Source: an uncultured Muribaculaceae bacterium
GTDB lineage: Bacteria > Bacteroidota > Bacteroidia > Bacteroidales > Muribaculaceae
NCBI GenBank assembly: GCA_910578075.1
Contig: CAJTPK010000001.1
Coordinates: forward strand, 1-51,774
DNA: 51,774 nt
Direction of reading: 5' to 3'
Of the stretch, positions 32,609 through 40,118 are shown in pieces. The notes below the pieces were generated by a model. That model did no database searches and was not told the origin of the DNA. It saw only the letters and a program-made list of their open reading frames with translations. Numbering within the stretch: position 1 is the first letter of the stretch; the number at the start of each line of letters is the position of its first letter. The position numbers and the translations under genes are program-made.

Positions 32609-33976
32609 ATGGCATCGACAAAGACAAAATCAGTATATTTCTGCAGTAATTGCGGTTATGAAAGTCCTAAGTGGCTTGGTAAATGTCCGGGTTGCGGAGA
32701 ATGGAATACTTTTGTGGAAGAGAAGGTGACTGCAAAGAAAGGTGGATCCTCCAAAAAGGGTCTTGTGAAAGGCAGTAAGCCTCAAAAACTGTCGGAAATT
32801 GAAGTCAAGGAGGAGATGAGGATGAAGATGCCGTCTTCAGAACTCAACAGGGTATTAGGTGGCGGACTGGTATCCGGCAGTCTTACTTTGATAGGAGGTG
32901 AGCCCGGAATCGGTAAATCAACACTGCTTCTTCAGAATATATTGTCGATAAGAAACCGCCGGATATTATATGTATCGGGAGAGGAGAGTTCTTCTCAGTT
33001 GAAATTGCGTGCGGATCGTCTTGGCAAGGTATCGGATGAAACATACATACTTTGCGAGACCAATCTGGACAATATATTCACTCAGATAGAGAATGTGACG
33101 CCCGGACTTATCGTGATTGATTCAATACAGACAATATGCTCAAACGAAATAGAATCCGCACCGGGAAGTGTATCTCAGGTGAGGGAATGTGCGGCAGCTT
33201 TGCTCAGATATGCCAAAGAGTCCGGTGTGCCTGTGATTCTTGTCGGCCATATAAATAAGGACGGAGCCATAGCCGGTCCCAAAGTGCTGGAACATATTGT
33301 TGACACCGTGCTTCAGTTCGAGGGGGACCGGCAATATCTATACAGAATTCTCAGGGCAATAAAAAACAGGTTCGGCTCCACAAATGAGATCGGTATATAC
33401 GAGATGGTTCAGCGCGGTCTTAAGGAGGTCAAGAATCCCTCGGAAATGCTGTTGTCTGAAAATAGAGACGAGGAGATGAGCGGCATAGCCATAGGCGTCA
33501 CCATGGAAGGGATAAGACCTTTTATGGTAGAGGTGCAGGCGCTTGTATCATCCGCAGCTTATGGTACCCCGCAGAGATCCGTCACAGGATTTGACCAAAG
33601 AAGGCTCAACATGCTTCTGGCGGTGCTTGAGAAACGTGCCAAGTTCAAACTTTCGCAGAAGGATGTTTTTCTAAATATAGCTGGAGGACTGAAGGTGTCG
33701 GATCCTGCCCTTGATATGGCTGTTGTAGCGGCAATCATGAGTTCAAATTTCGACATATCGATTGACCGAAAGACCGCTTTTGCAGGTGAGGTTGGTCTTT
33801 CCGGCGAGATCAGGACTGTAACGCGTATTGAGCAAAGAGTCTCGGAGGCTCAGAAACTTGGTTTTGAGAGCATAATAATACCCAAAGGTAATTTAAAAGG
33901 AATAAAGGATACTTTCGATATCAACATTATTGAAGTAGGAAAGGTAGAGGAGGTATTCAAGAATATTTTTGCATAG
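32609..33976 (+). CDS. radA: DNA repair protein RadA/Sms
   Basis: A 455-residue branch-migration ATPase that helps RecA-dependent recombination. It has a four-Cys zinc finger (CSNCGYESPKWLGKCPGCG), the Walker A motif GGEPGIGKSTLLLQ, the RadA-specific KNRFGSTNEIG motif and a Lon-protease-like C-terminal domain (ending near the IIIPKGNLKGIKD motif). The ATG at 32609 is used because the longer frame begins with TTG inside the promoter. ftsE follows after seven bases. Confidence 0.96.
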   Translation: MASTKTKSVYFCSNCGYESPKWLGKCPGCGEWNTFVEEKVTAKKGGSSKKGLVKGSKPQKLSEIEVKEEMRMKMPSSELNRVLGGGLVSGSLTLIGGEPGIGKSTLLLQNILSIRNRRILYVSGEESSSQLKLRADRLGKVSDETYILCETNLDNIFTQIENVTPGLIVIDSIQTICSNEIESAPGSVSQVRECAAALLRYAKESGVPVILVGHINKDGAIAGPKVLEHIVDTVLQFEGDRQYLYRILRAIKNRFGSTNEIGIYEMVQRGLKEVKNPSEMLLSENRDEEMSGIAIGVTMEGIRPFMVEVQALVSSAAYGTPQRSVTGFDQRRLNMLLAVLEKRAKFKLSQKDVFLNIAGGLKVSDPALDMAVVAAIMSSNFDISIDRKTAFAGEVGLSGEIRTVTRIEQRVSEAQKLGFESIIIPKGNLKGIKDTFDINIIEVGKVEEVFKNIFA

Positions 33977-33983
33977 AAATAGA

Positions 33984-34649
33984 ATGGGAATAATAATAGA
34001 TTATAAAAAAGTCGAGATAGAGAGGGCTGACCGTCTTGTGATGCGAGACGTCTCATTTACGGTTGATGAAGGGGAGTTCTGCTATCTGGTCGGAAGAGTG
34101 GGAAGTGGCAAAAGTTCGTTGATGAAGACAATGTATGCCGATGTGGATATACATTCCGGAGAAAAGGCTGAGGTACTTGGTTTTGATCTCCTTCATCTTA
34201 AGAGAAGGGATATACCCCAGCTTCGACGTCATGTCGGGATAGTTTTCCAGGATTTTCAACTTCTTCAGGACCGGTCGGCTAAGGCAAATCTCCGTTTTGT
34301 GCTTGAAGCTACCGGATGGAAGTCAAAGAGCGACATGGAGGAAAGGATTGAGGAGGTTCTAAAGGCGGTCGGGATGGAAAATAAAAGCTACAAGATGCCT
34401 CATGAATTAAGTGGAGGGGAGCAGCAGCGTATAGTCATTGCACGTGCTCTCCTGAATAAGCCGAAGCTGATCCTTGCCGATGAGCCGACAGGCAACCTTG
34501 ATCCGCAGACCGGTTATCAGATTGTGAGTCTCCTGCATAAGCTTGCCGATGAGGGGCGTACCATATTGATGGCTACTCATAATATGCAGATGGTGGAGGA
34601 CTTTCCGGCTCGGGTCTTGCGATGCAATGACAAGGAATTGATAGGTTAG
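33984..34649 (+). CDS. ftsE: Cell-division ABC ATPase FtsE
   Basis: A 221-residue ABC ATPase. It has Walker A (GRVGSGKSSLMKT), Q-loop (VFQDFQLLQDRSAKANL), signature LSGGEQQR, Walker B (LILADEPTGNLD) and the H-loop (MATHN). QDFQLLQDRS and the short length point to FtsE rather than a generic LolD exporter. FtsE pairs with FtsX to activate peptidoglycan hydrolases at the septum; ftsX is not adjacent, which is common in Bacteroidetes. The ATG at 33984, seven bases after radA, is chosen. LolD-type lipoprotein transport remains a weaker alternative. Confidence 0.82.
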   Translation: MGIIIDYKKVEIERADRLVMRDVSFTVDEGEFCYLVGRVGSGKSSLMKTMYADVDIHSGEKAEVLGFDLLHLKRRDIPQLRRHVGIVFQDFQLLQDRSAKANLRFVLEATGWKSKSDMEERIEEVLKAVGMENKSYKMPHELSGGEQQRIVIARALLNKPKLILADEPTGNLDPQTGYQIVSLLHKLADEGRTILMATHNMQMVEDFPARVLRCNDKELIG

Positions 34650-34724
34650 AGTCCGTTCCATAAAATATTTTTGTAATATTTCGTAAAAAAATACATAAAG
34701 TTTTAGATTAATCAAAATATTGTT

Positions 34725-34732
34725 TAACTTTG
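34725..34732 (+). promoter_or_regulatory. -7 promoter box of mutA-mutB
   Basis: TAACTTTG on the plus strand, 109-116 bases before the mutA ATG, giving a leader of about 100 bases. Confidence 0.55.
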
Positions 34733-34739
34733 CATCATA

Positions 34740-34840
34740 ATGCAAGTGAATTGGTAGACTGATATAATAGTCTAAGACCATGAACTGACACATGTTCTAT
34801 CAATTGAACCAATCTATATCATAAACAAAAGCTATTTGCA
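34740..34840 (+). promoter_or_regulatory. Structured mutA leader with tRNA-Leu-like segment
   Basis: The predicted 5' leader can fold as a junction: ATTGGT (34750-34755) pairs with ACCAAT (34808-34813) around two hairpins, AGACT/AGTCT (34756-34760, 34769-34773) and GAAC/GTTC (34782-34785, 34794-34797). The twelve bases GAATTGGTAGAC are identical to the D-arm region of the tRNA-Leu genes at the end of the window. It lacks B12-box sequences, so it is not a cobalamin riboswitch. Its function is unknown. Confidence 0.45.
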
Positions 34841-36697
34841 ATGGCAGAAAAAAAAGAAACTCTTTTCGACGCGTTTTCACCCGTCTCCACAGAAGAATGG
34901 AAGGCAAAGATAACCGCCGACTTGAAGGGTGCGGATTTTGACAAGAAACTTGTCTGGCGCACAAATGAAGGCTTCAATGTCCAGCCTTTCTATAGAAAGG
35001 AAGATCTTGAGGGTCTTCCAACAATCGGGTCGCTGCCCGGTGAGTTCCCTTACGTCAGAGGCACCCGCGACAACAATGACTGGCTTATACGTCAGGAAGT
35101 GCAGGGCAAGACAGATGAGGAGCTAAATTCTCATGCACGTCACATCATTGACAAAGGCGCCGAGTCAATCGGCATAACCCTGCATCATGGCAAAGCCGAT
35201 TGCGATCTTAAAGCAGTTCTTGAAGGAATCGATCTTAAGAAGATTGAAATCAACATCACATGCTGCCCCGGCAAGGCTGTGGCAGTAGCTGAAAAGCTTG
35301 TCGCAATTATCAAAGAAGCCGGAGCTGAGAATGAATTCAGAGGCTCTATCGCATATAATCCTTTTAGACGTCTGCTCAAACACGGACTCCAGTTCCCGAA
35401 AGACGCTGCAAAAGAGGGTAAGGCCCTTTATGACGCGGTTAAGGAAATCAAGGGTCTTCGCTGCTTTGCTGTAGACAGCTTCATGTTTAATAACGCCGGT
35501 GCATTCATTACACAGGAATTGGGTTATGCCCTTGCCTGGGGTGCTGAATGGATGACTCTCATGACTGAGGAAGGTCTGACACCCGATGAGGTTGCAGAGC
35601 GCATCAAGTTTAACATGGGTATATCTTCCAACTACTTCATGGAGCTTGCCAAATTCCGTGCAGGCCGCATGTTGTGGGCTGAGATTGTCAAAGCTTACAA
35701 TGCTTCAGAGGAAAGCTGCAAGATGTTTGTTCACGCTGTGACAAGCAAATTCAACCAGACTCTTTATGATTCACACGTGAATCTGCTTCGCTCAATGACA
35801 GAGACTATGAGTGCGGCTCTTGCCGGTGTTGATTCTCTCGAGACTCTGCCTTTCGATCTCTGCTACAAGTGTCCGGATGAATTCAGCGAGAGAATAGCCC
35901 GAAACCAGCAGGTGCTTCTCCGTGAGGAGTCACATCTTGATAAGGTTGTGGACCCTGCCGGTGGATCATATTATATCGAGACGCTTACAGCATCTATCGC
36001 TGAGCAGGCATGGAAAGTATTCAACGAGGTTGAGGATAACGGTGGCTTTGAGGCAATGCTCGTGAAAGGCGAAATCCAGGCTAAAGTAAATGAATCAGGA
36101 GTAAAACGTCATCTCGATGTGGCTCGCCGCAAGGAAAATCTTCTTGGCACAAACCAGTTCCCCAACTTCAATGAGAAAGCACTCGATAAAGTTAACGAGT
36201 CAGGATGCTGCGGTTGTGGTTGTCACGCCGGTGAGGCGACAGACGGAGCAGTAGAATGGTTGAATTTCGACCGCGCTGCAAGTCAGTTCGAGCAGCTTCG
36301 TCTTGATACAGAGCGCGCAGCTCACCGACCCAAGGTATTCATGCTGACTATCGGTAATCTCGCGATGCGTCTTGCTCGCGCACAGTTCTCTTCCAACTTC
36401 TTTGGATGCGCAGGATATGAGATCATCGACAATATCGGCTTCAACACTGTCAAAGAGGGTGTGGACGCTGCTATTGAGAAAGGTGCAGACATCGTTGTTC
36501 TCTGCTCAAGTGATGATGAATATGCCGAGTTCGCTCCCGAAGCATATAAAGAGCTTGCCGGTCGCGCAATGTTTGTTGTGGCAGGTGCTCCCGCATGCAT
36601 GGAGGATCTTAAAGCGCAGGGTATAGAGAATTTTATCCACGTGAGAGTAAATGTGCTTGACACGCTTATCGGATTTAACGCCAAACTCCTCAAATAA
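34841..36697 (+). CDS. mutA: Methylmalonyl-CoA mutase small (beta) subunit
   Basis: A 618-residue subunit of the heterodimeric, adenosylcobalamin-dependent mutase that interconverts succinyl-CoA and (R)-methylmalonyl-CoA on the way to propionate. It has the TIM-barrel half (VDPAGGSYYIETLT matches the catalytic subunit's VDPWGGSYYVESLT) and a degenerate C-terminal cobalamin-fold domain without the DxHxxG motif, as expected for the non-catalytic subunit. A Cys-rich insert, SGCCGCGCHAGE, sits at about residues 454-465 between the two domains. mutB follows two bases after its stop. The message starts about 100 bases upstream with a structured leader. Confidence 0.95.
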   Translation: MAEKKETLFDAFSPVSTEEWKAKITADLKGADFDKKLVWRTNEGFNVQPFYRKEDLEGLPTIGSLPGEFPYVRGTRDNNDWLIRQEVQGKTDEELNSHARHIIDKGAESIGITLHHGKADCDLKAVLEGIDLKKIEINITCCPGKAVAVAEKLVAIIKEAGAENEFRGSIAYNPFRRLLKHGLQFPKDAAKEGKALYDAVKEIKGLRCFAVDSFMFNNAGAFITQELGYALAWGAEWMTLMTEEGLTPDEVAERIKFNMGISSNYFMELAKFRAGRMLWAEIVKAYNASEESCKMFVHAVTSKFNQTLYDSHVNLLRSMTETMSAALAGVDSLETLPFDLCYKCPDEFSERIARNQQVLLREESHLDKVVDPAGGSYYIETLTASIAEQAWKVFNEVEDNGGFEAMLVKGEIQAKVNESGVKRHLDVARRKENLLGTNQFPNFNEKALDKVNESGCCGCGCHAGEATDGAVEWLNFDRAASQFEQLRLDTERAAHRPKVFMLTIGNLAMRLARAQFSSNFFGCAGYEIIDNIGFNTVKEGVDAAIEKGADIVVLCSSDDEYAEFAPEAYKELAGRAMFVVAGAPACMEDLKAQGIENFIHVRVNVLDTLIGFNAKLLK

Positions 36698-36699
36698 TC

Positions 36700-38841
36700 A
36701 TGAGACCGAATTTTAAAGAAATAGATATAAAGAAGACCTTTGCGGGAAATGGTCAGCAGCCGGCAGCCGGTGAAGAATGGATGACAGCCGAGCTGATTCC
36801 TGTAAAACCCGTATATACAAAAGAGGATCTTGAAGGCATGGAGCATCTTGATTTCGTATCAGGTATTCCTCCTTTCTTGCGTGGCCCTTACAGCGCGATG
36901 TATCCTCTGCGTCCCTGGACAATCCGTCAGTATGCAGGATTCTCAACGGCAGCTGAATCAAACGCCTTCTATCGTCGTAACCTCGCTTCCGGTCAGAAGG
37001 GACTTTCAGTAGCATTTGACCTTCCTACTCACCGCGGATATGATGCCGATCATGAGCGTGTGGTTGGTGACGTCGGTAAAGCCGGTGTGTCAATATGCTC
37101 GCTTGAGGACATGAAGGTTCTTTTCGACGGTATTCCATTGAACAAGATGTCTGTATCGATGACCATGAATGGAGCAGTGCTTCCGGTTCTTGCGTTCTAT
37201 ATCAATGCAGGTCTTGAGCAGGGTGCAAAGCTCGATGAGATGGCAGGTACAATCCAGAATGACATCCTCAAAGAGTTCATGGTGCGTAACACCTATATCT
37301 ATCCGCCGGCATTCTCGATGAAGATAATCGCTGACATCTTCGAATACACATCGAAGAATATGCCTAAGTTCAATTCAATCTCAATCTCCGGCTATCACAT
37401 GCAGGAGGCAGGCGCAACCGCCGATATTGAGCTTGCATATACACTTGCCGATGGTCTTGAGTATCTTCGTGCCGGTGTGAACGCCGGTATGGATATCGAC
37501 TCCTTCGCTCCGCGCTTGTCATTCTTCTGGGGTATCTCCATGAACTACTTTATGGAAATCGCCAAGATGCGTGCTGCACGTATGCTTTGGGCAAAGATTG
37601 TGAAGCAGTTCAATCCCAAGAATCCCAAATCACTCGCTCTCCGCACACACTGCCAGACATCAGGATGGTCTCTCACCGAGCAGGATCCTTTCAACAATGT
37701 CGGCCGTACTTGTGTAGAGGCTATGGGTGCTGTCCTTGGTCATACCCAGTCGCTTCATACAAACGCTCTTGACGAGGCTATCGCGCTTCCGACAGACTTC
37801 TCCGCACGTATCGCACGTAATACACAGATCTATATTCAGGATGAGACTTATGTAACAAAGCAGGTTGACCCATGGGGCGGTAGCTACTACGTTGAGTCTC
37901 TTACCAATGAGATCGCACATCGTGCGTGGGAGCATATCCAGGAGATTGAGAAGCTCGGAGGTATGGCAAAAGCAATCGAGACCGGTCTTCCAAAACTTAA
38001 GATTGAAGAGGCTGCAGCCCGCACACAGGCACATATCGACAAGGGCACACAGACTATTGTCGGTATCAACAAATTCCGTCTTGATCATGAGGATCCCATC
38101 GATATCCTTGAAGTTGACAACACTGAGGTTCGTAAAGAGCAGTGCGCGCGTCTTGAGGATCTGAAGAAGAATCGTGATGAGGCAGCTGTAAAAGAGGCTC
38201 TTGCCAAGATTACAGAGGCTGTGAAAGATCCTTCCAAGGGTAACCTTCTTGATCTTGCAGTCAAGGCAGCCGGACTCCGCGCTTCATTGGGTGAGATCTC
38301 TGATGCTTGCGAGGCAGTTGTAGGTCGTTACAAAGCTGTAATCAAAACTATTTCAGGCGTGTATTCAAATGAAGAAAAGGGTGATCCTGAGTTTGAGGAA
38401 GCCCGTAAGGCTGTAGCAGACTTCGCTGCCCGCGAAGGTCGTCAGCCCCGTATCATGATAGCCAAGATGGGTCAGGACGGTCATGACCGTGGTGCAAAAG
38501 TTGTTGCTACCGGTTATGCAGACTGCGGATTCGATGTCGATATGGGACCATTGTTCCAGACACCGGCAGAGGCAGCCCGTCAGGCAGTTGAGAATGACGT
38601 TCATATTCTTGGAGTTTCTTCTCTCGCGGCAGGTCACAAGACTTTGGTGCCGCAGGTTATCGAAGAACTTAAGAAACTCGGTCGTGAGGATATTATGGTA
38701 ACTGCCGGTGGTGTAATCCCCGCGCAGGACTATGACTTCCTTTACAAAGCCGGAGTCGCCGCTATCTTTGGTCCCGGTACACGCATTCCGAAGAGCGCAA
38801 TTGAAATGATACGTCTTCTGAATGAAGATCGTGCCGAATAA
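36700..38841 (+). CDS. mutB: Methylmalonyl-CoA mutase large (alpha) catalytic subunit
   Basis: A 713-residue catalytic subunit. The N-terminal TIM barrel carries the substrate region (PLRPWTIRQYAGFSTAAESN) and VDPWGGSYYVESLT. The C-terminal cobalamin-binding domain has KMGQDGHDRGAKV, with the lower-axial His at about residue 595, followed by GVSSLAAGHKTLVPQ and TAGGVIP. These form the DxHxxG-SxL-GG set for base-off/His-on B12 binding. It is directly coupled to mutA. Neither the epimerase nor the MeaB-type chaperone lies in the window. This enzyme is the obvious user of the corrinoids captured by the btuB-btuG operon. Confidence 0.97.
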   Translation: MRPNFKEIDIKKTFAGNGQQPAAGEEWMTAELIPVKPVYTKEDLEGMEHLDFVSGIPPFLRGPYSAMYPLRPWTIRQYAGFSTAAESNAFYRRNLASGQKGLSVAFDLPTHRGYDADHERVVGDVGKAGVSICSLEDMKVLFDGIPLNKMSVSMTMNGAVLPVLAFYINAGLEQGAKLDEMAGTIQNDILKEFMVRNTYIYPPAFSMKIIADIFEYTSKNMPKFNSISISGYHMQEAGATADIELAYTLADGLEYLRAGVNAGMDIDSFAPRLSFFWGISMNYFMEIAKMRAARMLWAKIVKQFNPKNPKSLALRTHCQTSGWSLTEQDPFNNVGRTCVEAMGAVLGHTQSLHTNALDEAIALPTDFSARIARNTQIYIQDETYVTKQVDPWGGSYYVESLTNEIAHRAWEHIQEIEKLGGMAKAIETGLPKLKIEEAAARTQAHIDKGTQTIVGINKFRLDHEDPIDILEVDNTEVRKEQCARLEDLKKNRDEAAVKEALAKITEAVKDPSKGNLLDLAVKAAGLRASLGEISDACEAVVGRYKAVIKTISGVYSNEEKGDPEFEEARKAVADFAAREGRQPRIMIAKMGQDGHDRGAKVVATGYADCGFDVDMGPLFQTPAEAARQAVENDVHILGVSSLAAGHKTLVPQVIEELKKLGREDIMVTAGGVIPAQDYDFLYKAGVAAIFGPGTRIPKSAIEMIRLLNEDRAE

Positions 38842-38862
38842 ACCATATTCAAATACACTTTA

Positions 38863-38893
38863 AGGGAGCGGCGGCATTTTGCCACCGCTCCCT
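38863..38893 (+). terminator. Hairpin after mutB, possible terminator
   Basis: AGGGAGCGG (38863-38871) pairs with CCGCTCCCT (38885-38893); GGCA/TGCC extends the stem past one mismatch to a three-base loop. It starts 21 bases after the mutB stop. No T-run follows, so termination may be partial, allowing read-through to the next genes. Confidence 0.6.
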
Positions 38894-38917
38894 CAATCAT
38901 CTGATTACCCTAATTTT

Positions 38918-39655
38918 ATGGACGAAGACAATCTTTATTCTCTCGATGATGAAAAATTGACATATCAAGGTGATGGCACTGAATTGCAGGAGGAATATGT
39001 AATTCCATCGGAAGACTCTGCAGATGGAGAATATGTATTGGAGGATGAAGAAGATGATGACCCGATAGCATGGCAAGGAGAACAATCGCGAAAATCATCT
39101 AATCCATCGGTGGCTGGTCTGCTTTTTAAGGTCCTGGCCAATCCGGTAGATGGTTGGAAACAGGTAAAGAGATGTAAATACTCAGTTGAAAAGATTGCTT
39201 CCGGATGTTTCTATCCTTTGCTTATAATTGCATCGCTTTCCGAGTTTATGGCTTTAATCCATGAGACGGATTCTAACTTCGTGGATCTGTTGGCACCGGC
39301 AGTGATAACGTTCATAACATTCTTTTTCGGTTATTTTACAGTGTTGCTTTTCGGCGGTATGATTCTTCCAAAGGAAGCAAGGCATGTGATGCACACATAT
39401 TTCGGTAAAGAATACGCCATGCTGAATATGTCGACATTGACATTATTTTATATAATCTTCAGATTATTTCCGATGGCAGGCCCTATTTTAGCTTTTTTGC
39501 CGTTATGGACAATATATATAGCATGTAAAGGCGTTAAATTATTCAGAGTGCAGAAAGATAAGGAAGCTGCGACAAGTGGAATACTCTCATTCCTTATAAT
39601 CGGTGGACCGATTTTTTGGAATTGGGTGTTTTCTGATTTATTAGAAGTAATTTGA
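38918..39655 (+). CDS. Yip1-like multi-pass membrane protein
   Basis: About 245 residues. The ATG at 38918 is preferred; upstream codons lie in the mutB hairpin. The first 70 residues are very acidic and probably disordered and cytoplasmic (LEDEEDDDPIAW). Then NPVDGWKQVKRCKYSVEKIASG, a motif seen in Yip1-domain proteins, precedes about five hydrophobic helices (FYPLLIIASLSEF, VITFITFFFGYFTVLLFGG, TLFYIIFRLFPMAGPILAF and others). The function of bacterial Yip1-like proteins is unclear. smpB starts one base after its stop, so the two are co-transcribed. Confidence 0.65.
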   Translation: MDEDNLYSLDDEKLTYQGDGTELQEEYVIPSEDSADGEYVLEDEEDDDPIAWQGEQSRKSSNPSVAGLLFKVLANPVDGWKQVKRCKYSVEKIASGCFYPLLIIASLSEFMALIHETDSNFVDLLAPAVITFITFFFGYFTVLLFGGMILPKEARHVMHTYFGKEYAMLNMSTLTLFYIIFRLFPMAGPILAFLPLWTIYIACKGVKLFRVQKDKEAATSGILSFLIIGGPIFWNWVFSDLLEVI

Positions 39656-39656
39656 A

Positions 39657-40109
39657 ATGAAAGCTGATCAGGTAAATATAAAGAATAAACGTGCCAGATT
39701 CGATTATGAGATTTCTGACACTTACATAGCAGGGATTGTACTTACCGGAACTGAAATCAAATCAATCCGTGATGGCAAAGCGTCTCTGACAGATACATAT
39801 TGTGTAGTTGAAAGAGGAGAAGTATGGGTTAAAGGTATGAATATATCGGAATATTTCTACGGCTCGTATAATAATCACGTTGCAAGGCGTGACAGAAAAC
39901 TTCTCCTGAATAAGAAAGAGATTGCGAAAATTGCCAAATCGGCGGAGGATGCCGGTTTTACAATAGTGCCGATGCGCGTTTTTATAAATGAGCGTGGTCT
40001 TGCCAAGATGCAGATCGGAATAGGACGCGGTAAGAAGCAATATGACAAGCGTCAGTCAATACGCGAACGAGAGGATAAGCGAAACATTGACAGAATGTTT
40101 AAAAAGTAA
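39657..40109 (+). CDS. smpB: SsrA-binding protein SmpB
   Basis: A 150-residue partner of tmRNA in rescue of stalled ribosomes. It has the conserved beta-barrel core (NKRARFDYEISDTYIAGIVL, TGTEIKSIRDGKASL) and the basic C-terminal tail that enters the mRNA channel (GKKQYDKRQSIREREDKR). Length is standard for the family. It lies between a membrane protein gene (one-base gap) and a U32 protein gene (nine-base gap). No tmRNA gene is seen in the window. Confidence 0.97.
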   Translation: MKADQVNIKNKRARFDYEISDTYIAGIVLTGTEIKSIRDGKASLTDTYCVVERGEVWVKGMNISEYFYGSYNNHVARRDRKLLLNKKEIAKIAKSAEDAGFTIVPMRVFINERGLAKMQIGIGRGKKQYDKRQSIREREDKRNIDRMFKK

Positions 40110-40118
40110 GGTAGAGCA

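Noticed and set aside
34740..34840. mutA leader as a functional tRNA-Leu gene or a second cobalamin riboswitch
   Set aside because: Apart from the 12-base D-arm match there is no acceptor pairing, anticodon arm or normal T-arm, and no B12-box sequence is present.
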